In this document: one piece after another, positions 33,844 through 43,394 of the stretch
Position numbering within the stretch: the first letter of the stretch is position 1
Layout of the letters: each line of letters begins with the position of its first letter
Source: Qipengyuania soli
Lineage (GTDB): Bacteria; Pseudomonadota; Alphaproteobacteria; Sphingomonadales; Sphingomonadaceae
Assembly: GCF_015529805.1 (NCBI RefSeq)
Contig: NZ_CP064654.1
Coordinates: 186,001-250,000, forward strand
Direction of reading: 5' to 3'
Length of the DNA stretch: 64,000 nucleotides
Translations under genes and position numbers: made by a program
Notes under the pieces: model-generated
Databases searched by the model: none
What the model was told of the DNA's origin: nothing
The model's input: the letters and a program-made list of their open reading frames with translations, nothing else

Positions 33844-35262
33844 CTAGGAGGCGCGGGAGGCCAGCTCGCGTCGCCTCTCGGCAGGAGTTTGGACAGGGGC
33901 GCTGTGAGATTGCGCCGGTATTCGCGCGGCTCTGACGCTCTTCAGGCGCACCAATAGGTGTATGAGCACAAGAGGCCCGAGGTAGAAGGGAAGCTGGCGG
34001 AGCAATGTCAGGAGGATTCCGTCGCGGAAGACCACGATCGAGGTCGCTGCAAAGAGAGCATAATAGAGGCGCGGCATGGCATCGTCGTTGCGCGTGAGCA
34101 GCCGGGAGTGTGCGCCGCCGTAGAGCATCGCAAAGATCGCCGCCTGGATGATGAGGCCGAAATAGCCGAGCGACATCCAGCCCGCGCCGGGCATTGAAAT
34201 CGTCATCCCGATCGGCGTGCCGTAGTCCCACAATTTGAAGAACTGCACAGGCGAGCCGATGGGCTTGTCTTTCCACAGGGCGCGGGGGACCGGTTCGGTG
34301 AAAATCTGCAGGTTATGGGCGAAATAGTCCCAGCTGCCCGTCCGCTGGGGGACGGCGTAGACGATGTACTCGAAATACTCGAGGCTGGCGAAATCCATGT
34401 GTTCGAGCGGATCGAGCTCCATGGCCGAGGTGTAGGTATCGCCGGCGTCGCCTCCCAGCACTCCGCGAATGGCAGCGCCGCGGTCCACGACCACTGCATT
34501 GAAGGTGAGAAAGCTGATTGCGGCAATCGCCATCACGCGCCAGTCGAACCAGCTTCGGCGCCGCTCTAGCAGGAAAAGGAAGGCGACCGCCGCTGCAGCG
34601 AAGATGAAGGAACCGCGGCCGCCCGAGCCGAGCATCAGCAGGCTGGCGGCAAGGAACAGCAGCCAGCCAGAGGCGCGAAACCGGAGCAACCAGACCGCGA
34701 GCACGGCCAGTGGGCCAAGGACCAGCGCGGACTCGCTGAACCAGCCGTTGCCCTCGACATTGACCATGATTCCGGTCGCCGCATCGCGCGCCATGGTTGC
34801 GTAAGGGTCGATACGGCGATTCCAGTTTTCCAGCTGTGCAGCCACGGCAAGCGGCACCAGCAGCGCGGAGACGAGCAACATCGGTCCGACCATCGCGCGC
34901 CGCAAGCGATCGAAGCCGCCCGTCGCCACAGGTTGGGAGGGAACGGACGCCACTTTCAGCGATACGGCGACGAAGACCACCATCGCCAGATTTGCACCCA
35001 GTATGACCGTTATCTTGTCCGCCATCGAAGGCTGGAAATCGTAGACCCGATAGACGAGATCGAACTTGTAGAACCACGCGAACAGTGGGCGGATCACGAA
35101 GATGAAGCCGTGGAAGGCGAGGTAGATCGACGCCGGGTGCAGCAGGCTCGCCGCCTCCTGCCTTACATAGGCGATGCAGACCCCGACGAAGAGGATGCAG
35201 GATGCAAGGAGGAGGAACTCGTACACTCCAGGAAGGATGCCTTTGCGGAGTGTCTCAGGCAA
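33844..35262 (-). CDS. O-antigen/oligosaccharide repeat-unit polymerase-like membrane protein
   Basis: This protein of up to 472 residues has about ten to twelve membrane segments and one larger loop (residues ~255-345) carrying charged and aromatic residues (EYFEYIVYAVPQRTGSWDYF, RALWKDKPIGSP). That topology and the GWMSLGYFGLIIQ end resemble Wzy-type polymerases of surface polysaccharides. There is no other glycan-assembly gene beside it, so the role is inferred from topology only. The start is unclear: TTG 35260-35262 gives the full length, and a GTG 12 codons later is an alternative. The C-terminal tail is basic and Pro/Ala-rich. Confidence 0.65.
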   Translation of the reverse strand: MPETLRKGILPGVYEFLLLASCILFVGVCIAYVRQEAASLLHPASIYLAFHGFIFVIRPLFAWFYKFDLVYRVYDFQPSMADKITVILGANLAMVVFVAVSLKVASVPSQPVATGGFDRLRRAMVGPMLLVSALLVPLAVAAQLENWNRRIDPYATMARDAATGIMVNVEGNGWFSESALVLGPLAVLAVWLLRFRASGWLLFLAASLLMLGSGGRGSFIFAAAAVAFLFLLERRRSWFDWRVMAIAAISFLTFNAVVVDRGAAIRGVLGGDAGDTYTSAMELDPLEHMDFASLEYFEYIVYAVPQRTGSWDYFAHNLQIFTEPVPRALWKDKPIGSPVQFFKLWDYGTPIGMTISMPGAGWMSLGYFGLIIQAAIFAMLYGGAHSRLLTRNDDAMPRLYYALFAATSIVVFRDGILLTLLRQLPFYLGPLVLIHLLVRLKSVRAARIPAQSHSAPVQTPAERRRELASRAS

Positions 35263-35307
35263 GCAGCGGACGTACGCGATGCACTGAATTTGTCCGGGCA
35301 GCAGCCG

Positions 35308-35622
35308 TCAGTCTTGACCCTCGCCCGGCCGGTCCATCTCACGGATGATGTGACCAAGCACGCTCGGGTGGAGAGGATTGTCGAATTCGGCCCCCACGGT
35401 GCTCCCTTCGCGCCATTTCACATCGGTGGTGATCGGACCGATATTGCCGACCTTGATAAGGATCGTGCTGCCGACCTCCAGCACCGAAAATCGGTCGAAG
35501 AAGCGGCATCCATATTCGGAGATGTCCTTGATCCAGATGTCTCGCGACTGGCCGTGTTTCGACCGATAGCGTCCAGCAACCTGAACCATATGTCGTTCTT
35601 CACGGCGACTGTCGCTTGGCAT
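35308..35622 (-). CDS. PilZ domain protein (c-di-GMP binding)
   Basis: This 104-residue single-domain protein has the PilZ pattern: an N-terminal arginine motif RREER (about residues 6-10), then KDISEYGCRFF corresponding to [DN]-x-S-x-x-G (about 31-41), and a closing EFDNPL strand. PilZ domains bind cyclic di-GMP and modulate motility or exopolysaccharide export. The start ATG 35620-35622 lies behind AGGAAAGC; an upstream start at 35673 is less likely. It is downstream of the divergent LacI spacer and upstream of the polymerase-like gene, which makes a c-di-GMP effect on a surface polysaccharide a reasonable guess. The GGDEF/EAL gene at 43-45 kb could supply the ligand. Confidence 0.83.
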   Translation of the reverse strand: MPSDSRREERHMVQVAGRYRSKHGQSRDIWIKDISEYGCRFFDRFSVLEVGSTILIKVGNIGPITTDVKWREGSTVGAEFDNPLHPSVLGHIIREMDRPGEGQD

Positions 35623-35745
35623 GAGCTTTCCTGGATTTTCGTCAGGATAGCCATGGCAAGACACTTTGCACAAGCGGATTGCCGCCCGCTACCAATCAGA
35701 CAAGCGATCGGTTAGGGGTTGGGCGCGAGAGGAGTCGGGGCAAAC

Positions 35746-36774
35746 ATGCCGCATGATGATAAGGGTAGGGTCCGCCGGATGACGTCGATTGACGTCGCCG
35801 AACGGGCAGGGGTCAGTCAGTCTACGGTCAGCCGGGCGCTCTCCGGGTCGGAGACGATAACCGAGGCAACCCGCCGCCGTGTCGAGGAGGCGGCGCGCGA
35901 ACTGGGCTATTTCGTCAACGCCCGTGCCGCCGGCCTGCGTAAGGGCGAAACCGGCACGATCGCGATCGTCATCATCGGTCGCGAGGGGCAGGGCGCTGCA
36001 GCGATAAATCCGTTCTACTATTCCATGCTCGGCAGCACCTGTGCCGCGGCAGCAGAACGCGGCTACGAAGCGCTGGTGTCGTTCCAGGCGCAACCGGACG
36101 ACTTCTTCGGCCACTACGTCGCGCGACGCCAGGCCGACGGCGTCGTCGTGATCGGTACGGCGACCAACTCCGCCGCGTGGGACTATTTCCGCGAATGCGC
36201 GAAGGAAACCGATGCGATCGCCTTTTGGGGTTCACCTTTCGACGATGCGGTGTGGGTGCGTTCGGACAATCGCGAGGGCGGGCGGATCGCGGTTCAGCGG
36301 CTGGTCGACAGCGGCGCGAGGAACATCGTCTTTGTCGGCGACACCAATTCCTCGCAGCGGCAGTTCCGAGAACGTTATGAAGGCTATGCCGAGGCCGTGG
36401 AGGCGGCGGGCCTGCCGGTTAGCGAGCCAGTGGTCAGTGAAGGCGAGGACCGTGTGTCGCAAGGGCGCAGCGCGATTGCCGCATTGGTCGATGCCGGGAC
36501 GAAGTTCGATGCGCTCTTCTTCGCTTGCGATGCCATGGCGCTCGGCGCGCTGGAAGAACTCTCGGCGCGGGGCATCTCCGTGCCCGGCGACGTCGGCGTG
36601 GTAGGCTTCGACGGCCTTGGTTCGGGCGAATTCAGCTCGCCGCCACTGACCACCGTCGAGCCGGATTTTGCCGCGGCAGGAAAGCTTCTTGTCGATACGG
36701 CACTGGCAGGTGAGGGCGAAAAGCCCGAACGCCGCGTTCCGGTTCATCTCGTGGAGCGTTCGAGCGTCCGCTGA
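35746..36774 (+). CDS. LacI family transcriptional regulator
   Basis: This 342-residue regulator has an N-terminal helix-turn-helix TSIDVAERAGVSQSTVSRALSG (about residues 13-34) with the usual hinge, followed by a periplasmic-binding-protein-like sensor domain (about 65-342) that would bind a sugar or related ligand. The start ATG 35746 lies behind GAGGAGTCGGGG; ATG 35779 would also retain the DNA-binding helix. The gene immediately upstream of a large exported amidohydrolase suggests regulation of that gene, but no operator with the usual symmetry is evident in the spacer. Confidence 0.92.
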   Translation: MPHDDKGRVRRMTSIDVAERAGVSQSTVSRALSGSETITEATRRRVEEAARELGYFVNARAAGLRKGETGTIAIVIIGREGQGAAAINPFYYSMLGSTCAAAAERGYEALVSFQAQPDDFFGHYVARRQADGVVVIGTATNSAAWDYFRECAKETDAIAFWGSPFDDAVWVRSDNREGGRIAVQRLVDSGARNIVFVGDTNSSQRQFRERYEGYAEAVEAAGLPVSEPVVSEGEDRVSQGRSAIAALVDAGTKFDALFFACDAMALGALEELSARGISVPGDVGVVGFDGLGSGEFSSPPLTTVEPDFAAAGKLLVDTALAGEGEKPERRVPVHLVERSSVR

Positions 36775-36846
36775 CGCCAATCGACAAACTGCATTTGCCC
36801 TCCCTGCCTCACCGCCTATGAAGCGGTCACGCACAGGGAGAGCATA

Positions 36847-39800
36847 ATGAAATCGAGTATCGCTTCCGTCCTCGCGGTCTTGTTCGCGAGCCAGGCCGCA
36901 TTCGCGCAAGATCCGCAGCCGAGTCCCAATCCGGTGGAGGAACAGGAAGTCGATGCATCGCAGGAAACCGGACCCAAGGACGGTTCGGGGATTGCGGTTC
37001 AGGCCGCTCCGGCCAAGCCCGCTGCCGAAGCCAAGAAGGAAGACGAGAAGTGGGACGTCACCGAACCGCGCGGGGCGACGATCCGCCAGGTGCCGATCCG
37101 CACCGACGAGGGGACATGGATGGATGTCGACGTCTCGCCAGACGGCGGGATGCTCGCCTTCTCCCTGCTCGGCGACATCTATACCATGCCCATTTCCGGC
37201 GGCACGCCGACGCGCGTCGCCGACGGCCTCGCCTGGGAAGTGCAGCCACGCTTCTCGCCCGACGGCAAGCGTATCGCCTTCACCTCCGACCGTGCAGGGG
37301 GTGACAACATCTGGGTGATGAACGCCGACGGTTCGGGCAAGAAGCAGGTCACCAAGGAAGATTTTCGCCTTCTCAACCAGGCGAGCTGGTCGCCCGATGG
37401 CCAGTACATCGCGGCGAAGAAGCACTTCACCACCCAACGCAGCGCCGGCACGGGCGAAATCTGGCTCTACCACGTGTCCGGCGGTGGCGGAGTCAAGCTG
37501 GTCGCCCGCGCCAACGAAAACCTGCAGAAGGAACTGGGCGAGCCGACCTACGCACCTTCGGGCGATGCGGTCTACTACACGCGCAATGTCACCGGCGGTA
37601 ACTCGTTCGAATATGCGCAGGATTCGACGCAGGGCACCTTCGCGATCGAACGCTACGACCTCGGCACCACCGAAGTCACCACGGTCGCCAGCGGGTTCGG
37701 CGGCGCTGTGCGCCCCTCGCCGTCGCCGGATGGCAAGTCGCTTGCCTTCATCCGCCGCGACAAGGATCAGACCGAACTCTGGGTGAAAGACCTCGCCAGC
37801 GGCGTTGAGCGCATGGTCTATGGCGACCTCGACCTGGACATGCAGGAAACCTGGGCGGTTTACGGGTTCTACCCGCTGATGGACTGGACGCCCGACGGCA
37901 AGAGCATCGTCGCATGGGCAGGCGGCAAAATCCGCCGCATCGCCGCCGACGGTAGCGGGGCGACTGTCATTCCCTTCCGCATCGACGATACGCGCGGCGT
38001 CGCCGACGCGCCGCATCCGGTCATTCCGGTGGGTGAAGACAGCTTCACCGCGAAAATCCCGCGCTTTGCCAGCGTGTCGCCCGACGGACGAACGGTTGCC
38101 TTCGAAAGCCTTGGCAAACTCTACGCCAAGCCGGTGGCGGGCGGCGAACCGCGCCGCCTGTTCTCCGATGGCGGGGACGCTCTGGAGCTGTGGCCGAGCT
38201 GGTCGCGCGACGGGCGCAAGCTGGCCTTCGTGCGCTGGACCGATGCTGGCCTGGGGCAGGTGATGGTGGCCGATGCCAATGGCCGCAATGCGAAAGCGGT
38301 CACCACCATGCGCGGGCACTATGCGCTGCCGCAGTTCTCGCCCGATGGCCGTACTGTCGTGTTCGAGAAGCGCTCTGGCGGATACCTGACTTCGCCCCAG
38401 TATTCCGAGAACGAGGGCGTTTATGCGGTTTCGGTCACCGGCGGGACGCCGAAGCTGATTGCTCGCGACACGTCGGAGCCGCAGTTCGGTGCAGCGAGTG
38501 ACCGCGTGTTCATGCTCGGGCGGTCGGGCGGCAAGCTGCAGCTGATCTCCGCCAACCTCGATGGTGACAAGCGACAGGTGCATGCCGAGGGCGAACTTGT
38601 CAGCGGCTATAGCGTCGGCCCCAAGGGGGACATGCTAGCCTTCCGCGAGAACTACGAAGTCTTCGTAACGCCGCTGATGCCAGGCGGGCAGGCGGTTACA
38701 TTAGGCGAGAAGGCCAGTTCCCTGCCAGTGACCCGTGCGAGCAAGGGCGGCGCGGACTATGTCGGCTGGACCGACGGTGGCCGCACGCTGACCTGGTCGA
38801 TGGGACCGACGCTGTTCCGCGCACCGATCTCTTCGATGTTCGCCAACGCTCCGCAGGACAAGGATGCTCCCAAGTTCGAGCCACCGGTGAGCGGTGTATC
38901 ACTGGCCCGCACGGTCCAGGCGGACAAGCATCAGGGCGTGGTCGCCCTGACAGGCGCGCGCATCCTGACGATGACCGGCGATGGCGCAGGCGTGATCGAG
39001 AACGGTACGATCGTTATCGACGGTGATCGCATCGCTGCAGTCGGACCCGCCTCATCGGTCAGCATTCCGGCAGGTGCCACGAAGGTCGATGCCACGGGCA
39101 AGACCATCATGCCCGGCCTCGTCGACGCACACGCGCATGGATCGCAGGGGACGGGCGACCTTGTCCCGCAGCAGAACTGGTCGCTGGTCCAGAACCTCGC
39201 GCTCGGCACGACGACGATCCACGATCCTTCCTCGCAAGCGAGCCAGATTTTCGAAGCGTCCGAACGCCAGCGGGCGGGCCTCCTGCTCGGGCCGCGCATC
39301 TTCTCGACCGGCGAGGTCATCTATGGTGCGAAGGCACCGGGTATCTATGCCCGTATCGACGGCTATGACGATGCGCTGGCGCATGTCCGCCGTATCAAGG
39401 CGCAGGGCGGTGTGTCGGTGAAGAACTACAACCAGCCCCGGCGCGAACAGCGCCAACAGGTGGTTGCTGCGGCGCGCGACGAGAACATGCTCGTCGTGGC
39501 CGAGGGTGGTTCGCTGTTCGGCATGGACATGAACCTGATCGCCGACGGCAATTCGACGGTCGAACACAATGTCCCAGTGGAGCACTTCTACGAAGACGTG
39601 CTCCAGTTCTGGGCCGGGTCGCAGACCAACAACACGCCGACCCTTGTCGTTACCTATGGCGGCCTGGCGGGCGATCCCTACTGGCGCCAGGCGACCGACG
39701 TGTTTGCCAACCCGCTGATGGTCCACACCCCGCCGCGCCAGTTGATCGCGGAGACCGGGCGCCGGACGAAGGCACCCGATTGGGCCTATGTCGATGATGA

Positions 39801-40170
39801 TTCCGCGCGCGAGGCGAAGAAGCTCAGCGAACGCGGCGTCAAGATCAGTATCGGCGCGCATGGCCAGCAGGCAGGTATCGGCTCGCACTGGGAACTGTGG
39901 AGCTTCGTGCGCGGCGGCATGACGCCGGTCGAAGCGCTGCGGGCAGGGACGATCGTTTCGGCACAATCGCTGGGCATGTCGCGCGATATCGGCAGCCTTG
40001 AGGTCGGCAAGCTCGCCGACCTGCTGGTGCTGTCGGCGGACCCCAGCACCGACATCCGCAATTCGGACAAGATCGATCGCGTGATGCTCGGCGGGCGGCT
40101 CTACGATGCCCGCACCATGAACGAGGTCGAAACAGGGACGGCGAAGCGCCTTCCCTATTGGTGGGAGTGA
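36847..40170 (+). CDS. Exported beta-propeller/amidohydrolase fusion (TolB-like PD40 repeats + amidohydrolase)
   Basis: This 1107-residue protein has a signal peptide (about 1-21, ending AAFAQ). Residues ~75-690 hold repeated TolB/PD40 blades (SPDGxxIAF-type motifs recur). A C-terminal amidohydrolase domain follows, with HxH metal ligands His762/His764 in VDAHAHGS. The usual ligands further on are altered: the histidine of VxxHAHG appears as VVAEGG, and the late aspartate is replaced by His1005 in GAHGQ. His907 in VEHN is kept. This GAHGQ form is shared by a known PD40-amidohydrolase group. It is presumably periplasmic; substrate unknown. It follows the LacI regulator by 72 bases. Confidence 0.9.
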   Translation: MKSSIASVLAVLFASQAAFAQDPQPSPNPVEEQEVDASQETGPKDGSGIAVQAAPAKPAAEAKKEDEKWDVTEPRGATIRQVPIRTDEGTWMDVDVSPDGGMLAFSLLGDIYTMPISGGTPTRVADGLAWEVQPRFSPDGKRIAFTSDRAGGDNIWVMNADGSGKKQVTKEDFRLLNQASWSPDGQYIAAKKHFTTQRSAGTGEIWLYHVSGGGGVKLVARANENLQKELGEPTYAPSGDAVYYTRNVTGGNSFEYAQDSTQGTFAIERYDLGTTEVTTVASGFGGAVRPSPSPDGKSLAFIRRDKDQTELWVKDLASGVERMVYGDLDLDMQETWAVYGFYPLMDWTPDGKSIVAWAGGKIRRIAADGSGATVIPFRIDDTRGVADAPHPVIPVGEDSFTAKIPRFASVSPDGRTVAFESLGKLYAKPVAGGEPRRLFSDGGDALELWPSWSRDGRKLAFVRWTDAGLGQVMVADANGRNAKAVTTMRGHYALPQFSPDGRTVVFEKRSGGYLTSPQYSENEGVYAVSVTGGTPKLIARDTSEPQFGAASDRVFMLGRSGGKLQLISANLDGDKRQVHAEGELVSGYSVGPKGDMLAFRENYEVFVTPLMPGGQAVTLGEKASSLPVTRASKGGADYVGWTDGGRTLTWSMGPTLFRAPISSMFANAPQDKDAPKFEPPVSGVSLARTVQADKHQGVVALTGARILTMTGDGAGVIENGTIVIDGDRIAAVGPASSVSIPAGATKVDATGKTIMPGLVDAHAHGSQGTGDLVPQQNWSLVQNLALGTTTIHDPSSQASQIFEASERQRAGLLLGPRIFSTGEVIYGAKAPGIYARIDGYDDALAHVRRIKAQGGVSVKNYNQPRREQRQQVVAAARDENMLVVAEGGSLFGMDMNLIADGNSTVEHNVPVEHFYEDVLQFWAGSQTNNTPTLVVTYGGLAGDPYWRQATDVFANPLMVHTPPRQLIAETGRRTKAPDWAYVDDDSAREAKKLSERGVKISIGAHGQQAGIGSHWELWSFVRGGMTPVEALRAGTIVSAQSLGMSRDIGSLEVGKLADLLVLSADPSTDIRNSDKIDRVMLGGRLYDARTMNEVETGTAKRLPYWWE

Positions 40171-40179
40171 CCTCGGCGC

Positions 40180-41523
40180 CTAGGCGGCGCGAATGTGGCC
40201 CAGGAAGTCCTGCACCTTGCGGCGCAGGACATCCGCCTGCCCTTCGAGGCTCTCGGCCGAACTGAGCACCTGTGCGGCGGCAGCCCCCGTGGCGAGCGAG
40301 GTTTCGCGAACCTCCTCAATGCTGCCCGAGACCTCATCGGTCGAGCGAGCGGCCAGGTCGATGCTGCGTGCGAGGTCCTGACCTGCAACTGACTGCTGGT
40401 CGACAGCACTGGCGATCGAGACCGCAGTGCGTTCGAGTTCGCGAATCTGGTCGGCAATCGAGCGCAGTGCGCCGACGCTTGCGCCAGTCGAATCCTGCAT
40501 TGTGCGGATTTGCTCGGCGACTTCTTCGGTCGCGCGGCTGGTCTGCGCGGCGAGTTCCTTCACCTCGCTGGCGACGACGGCAAAGCCACGTCCTGCTTCC
40601 CCGCCACGAGCAGCCTCGATGGAGGCATTCAGTGCGAGCAGGTTCGTACGCTGTGCAATCGACTGGATCAGTTCGACGATCTGGCCAACTTGGTCCGCTG
40701 AATTGGCGAGGGCGGAAATGGTCGCATCGGCACCGGTCGCGGTTTCTGTCGCGCGGCGGGCCAGCTCGGCCGAGTGCGACGCCTGGCGGCTGATCTCGCC
40801 GATCGACATGGCGAACTCGTCCGATGCGGAGGCGGCAGCGGTGGCACCTTCTGCAGCGCCTTCCATGGCGCGGATGACCTGTTCCGACTTGCCGGTGGCC
40901 TGGTCGGCAGTCGCGGCCATGCTCGCAGCCGTCGTCTTGAGCTGGCTGGCAGCGGATGCGACGCTGCCCACGACTTCACCAATGCTGGTGTCGAATTCTC
41001 CGGCGAATCGCAGGACTTCCGCCTTGCGCGCCTCTGCGGCTGCCTTGCGGGCGACGAAGAGCTCGTCGAGCTTGTGCCCCGACTTCAGGAACACCGCGAG
41101 CGATCGGGCGAGGTCGCCGATTTCGTCGACCCGGTCGGTACCCGAAACCTCGATGTCTCGAGCGCCTGCGGCAAGGCGGCCCATCTCGCGCGAGATGTCC
41201 ACGAAGGGTACGATGATCTGGCTGCGGATGAACTGGAGGCTGGCCACACCGAGGATGAGCGCGATTGCAGTGATCGCGATGATGCCGATCTTGGCCGAAG
41301 CGATGTTGGCGGGGTCGGAAAAGCCCCACAGGGCGAGGAGCGTTACCGACACCAGCCCGCCCATCGTGAACACGGAAGCGATCATGGCCTTGTGATCGAG
41401 CGAGCGCGACATGAACCAGGCAGAAATTCCCCCTTGCTCGCCCTTTCCGGCACTTACGGCGATGTCGACCGCCGCAATCTCCTCAACCATTTCATCCGTA
41501 AGGATTTTCGTCTGCGCGTTCAT
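40180..41523 (-). CDS. Methyl-accepting chemotaxis protein without periplasmic sensor domain
   Basis: This 447-residue receptor has two membrane segments (about 50-68 and 79-99) separated by only ten residues, then a HAMP domain (about 100-150) and a methyl-accepting signalling domain with the canonical tip [27 protein letters not shown]. There is no room for an extracytoplasmic ligand domain, so it may sense membrane state, energy or internal signals. The C-terminus (HIRAA) lacks a CheR-tethering pentapeptide. The last ~215 residues are nearly identical to the neighbouring receptor upstream, pointing to duplication. It is the last gene of the che operon. Confidence 0.93.
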   Translation of the reverse strand: MNAQTKILTDEMVEEIAAVDIAVSAGKGEQGGISAWFMSRSLDHKAMIASVFTMGGLVSVTLLALWGFSDPANIASAKIGIIAITAIALILGVASLQFIRSQIIVPFVDISREMGRLAAGARDIEVSGTDRVDEIGDLARSLAVFLKSGHKLDELFVARKAAAEARKAEVLRFAGEFDTSIGEVVGSVASAASQLKTTAASMAATADQATGKSEQVIRAMEGAAEGATAAASASDEFAMSIGEISRQASHSAELARRATETATGADATISALANSADQVGQIVELIQSIAQRTNLLALNASIEAARGGEAGRGFAVVASEVKELAAQTSRATEEVAEQIRTMQDSTGASVGALRSIADQIRELERTAVSIASAVDQQSVAGQDLARSIDLAARSTDEVSGSIEEVRETSLATGAAAAQVLSSAESLEGQADVLRRKVQDFLGHIRAA

Positions 41524-41582
41524 CGCTGCCCATCCCCGCTAAACTTCCTGTCAACCATAAGCGGGAAATGCTTGAGATCGCG

Positions 41583-43394
41583 TTAAGCGGCCTTCACGTG
41601 CCTCAGGAAGTCGTGGACCTGCGTCTGGAGCGTGCCGGCCTGTTCTTCGAGTGAAGTGGCAGAGGTCAGCACCTGGCTCGCGGCTGCGCCGGCTGTGAGG
41701 GACGTCTCGCGCACCTTGAGGATGCTTCCCGAAACTTCGTCGGTCGAACGTGCGGCAAGGTCGATGCTTCGGGCCAGATCCTGTCCGGCGACCGACTGCT
41801 GGTCGACGGCGCTGGCGATCGAGACGGCAGTGCTTTCGAGTTCGCGAATCTGGCTGGCGATCGAACGGAGCGCGCCGACGCTGGCACCGGTTGAATCCTG
41901 CATTGCCCGGATTTGTCCGGCAATTTCCTCGGTCGCGCGGCTCGTCTGCGCGGCAAGTTCTTTCACTTCGCTCGCTACGACAGCGAAGCCGCGACCTGCC
42001 TCGCCGCCGCGCGCCGCTTCGATCGATGCGTTGAGCGCAAGAAGGTTGGTGCGCTTGGCGATCGACTGGATCAGTTCCACGATCTGGCCGACCTGATCGG
42101 CCGACGACGCAAGTGCCGAAATAGTCGTATCGGCACCGGTTGCGGTTTCGGTCGCCTTGCGGGCGAGTTCCGCCGAGTGCGAAGCTTGGCGGCTGATCTC
42201 CCCGATCGACATGGCAAATTCGTCTGATGCGGATGCTGCCGCGGTTGCGCCCACCGACGCCTGCTCGATGGAGCGCGATACGATGGCTGTCTGGTCGCTG
42301 GCTTCTTCTGCTGCCCCTGCCATCGAGGACGCAGTGGTCTTGAGCTGTGAAGACGCTGCGGCGACGCCGCTGACAACTTCACCTACTGTGCGTTCGAAAC
42401 GCTCGGCGATGAGTTGCATTTCCTTGCCCCGTTCGGCGCGAAGCGAGGCGCGTTCCTGCGACATGCGTTCGAATTCCCAAGCGGCCTGAAGGAAGACCTC
42501 GAACGCGCGGGCAAGATCGCCGATTTCGTCCTGCCGGTCGAGAGCGGGGATGTGCATGTCCTTTTCGCCCTTGGCGAGGCGACCGGCGACATCGGTCATC
42601 CGGCGCAAGGTGTGTGAAATGTCGCGGGCGAGGTAGCGTGCGCTCAGCGTCACCATCGAAATGCCGATGACAGCGACCACGATGAAGGCGACGAAGAGCA
42701 GGGAAACGATGAAGGTCGAGTGCTCGTCGGCAGCCTTGGCGATCGCTTCGAACTCGCTACGCAGTCCATGTGCCTCATCGACGAACTGTTCACCATCGAG
42801 GTAGACGCTGTCGGAGAACTCCTGCCATTGCTGGCCCGAGCCGCGCGACCGCTGTGCAGCCTCAACCCGAGTTGTGAGTGAAGCAAGATCACCGTTGAGC
42901 TTGTCGATGGCCGGCAAGGTTACAGGCGCAACGTCTACGGCAAGTGCCTTGATGTCGCTGAGCTTGCGGTCGGCATTGCGAAGCGCATCGTGCGCCGCGA
43001 CGAGATCCGATTTGTCACCCACGGCGGCGTAGTGCTGTACGAACAGACGGGCATCGCCGATGTCGCCGATCATGCGCGCAGCTTCGACATTCGCCTGCGA
43101 CAAGGCCATCCGCTCCGCCTTCAGTTGCAAGGCGATGTAACCGCCGACAAGCGTCGCCAGCAGGCCGAGCACCACCGCTGCAATGTTGGCCATTGCTATG
43201 GCGCGTAATTTCTCGCCGACTGACTTGTTGAAGAGAAAGCCCTTCAACCCGTTGGGACGATCGATGTCGACCGCCTCTGCGGCCTCGGAAATTCCCGCGA
43301 AGAGCGGCTGTCCGCCCAGTTCCGGCACGTGGATTTCGCCCACGACTTCCTGTTCGGCGACAACGCCGTTCACCATGTCCGAAAGTGCGCTCAT
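41583..43394 (-). CDS. Methyl-accepting chemotaxis protein with periplasmic domain
   Basis: This 603-residue receptor has a ~65-residue cytoplasmic N-terminus and membrane helices at about 67-90 and 228-249, bracketing a ~135-residue helical periplasmic domain (four-helix-bundle type). HAMP (about 250-300) and a signalling domain with the standard tip follow. It ends HVKAA without a CheR docking peptide. The start ATG 43392-43394 overlaps the stop of the GGDEF/EAL gene as ATGA, so the two are translationally coupled. An upstream start at 43496 lies inside that gene and is not supported. Its ligand is unknown. Confidence 0.94.
   Translation of the reverse strand: MSALSDMVNGVVAEQEVVGEIHVPELGGQPLFAGISEAAEAVDIDRPNGLKGFLFNKSVGEKLRAIAMANIAAVVLGLLATLVGGYIALQLKAERMALSQANVEAARMIGDIGDARLFVQHYAAVGDKSDLVAAHDALRNADRKLSDIKALAVDVAPVTLPAIDKLNGDLASLTTRVEAAQRSRGSGQQWQEFSDSVYLDGEQFVDEAHGLRSEFEAIAKAADEHSTFIVSLLFVAFIVVAVIGISMVTLSARYLARDISHTLRRMTDVAGRLAKGEKDMHIPALDRQDEIGDLARAFEVFLQAAWEFERMSQERASLRAERGKEMQLIAERFERTVGEVVSGVAAASSQLKTTASSMAGAAEEASDQTAIVSRSIEQASVGATAAASASDEFAMSIGEISRQASHSAELARKATETATGADTTISALASSADQVGQIVELIQSIAKRTNLLALNASIEAARGGEAGRGFAVVASEVKELAAQTSRATEEIAGQIRAMQDSTGASVGALRSIASQIRELESTAVSIASAVDQQSVAGQDLARSIDLAARSTDEVSGSILKVRETSLTAGAAASQVLTSATSLEEQAGTLQTQVHDFLRHVKAA

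Noticed and set aside
36232-38583. 783-codon minus-strand open frame across the LacI and amidohydrolase genes
   Set aside because: It crosses two well-supported plus-strand genes and reads as low-complexity Arg/Gly/Ala sequence without a recognisable fold.
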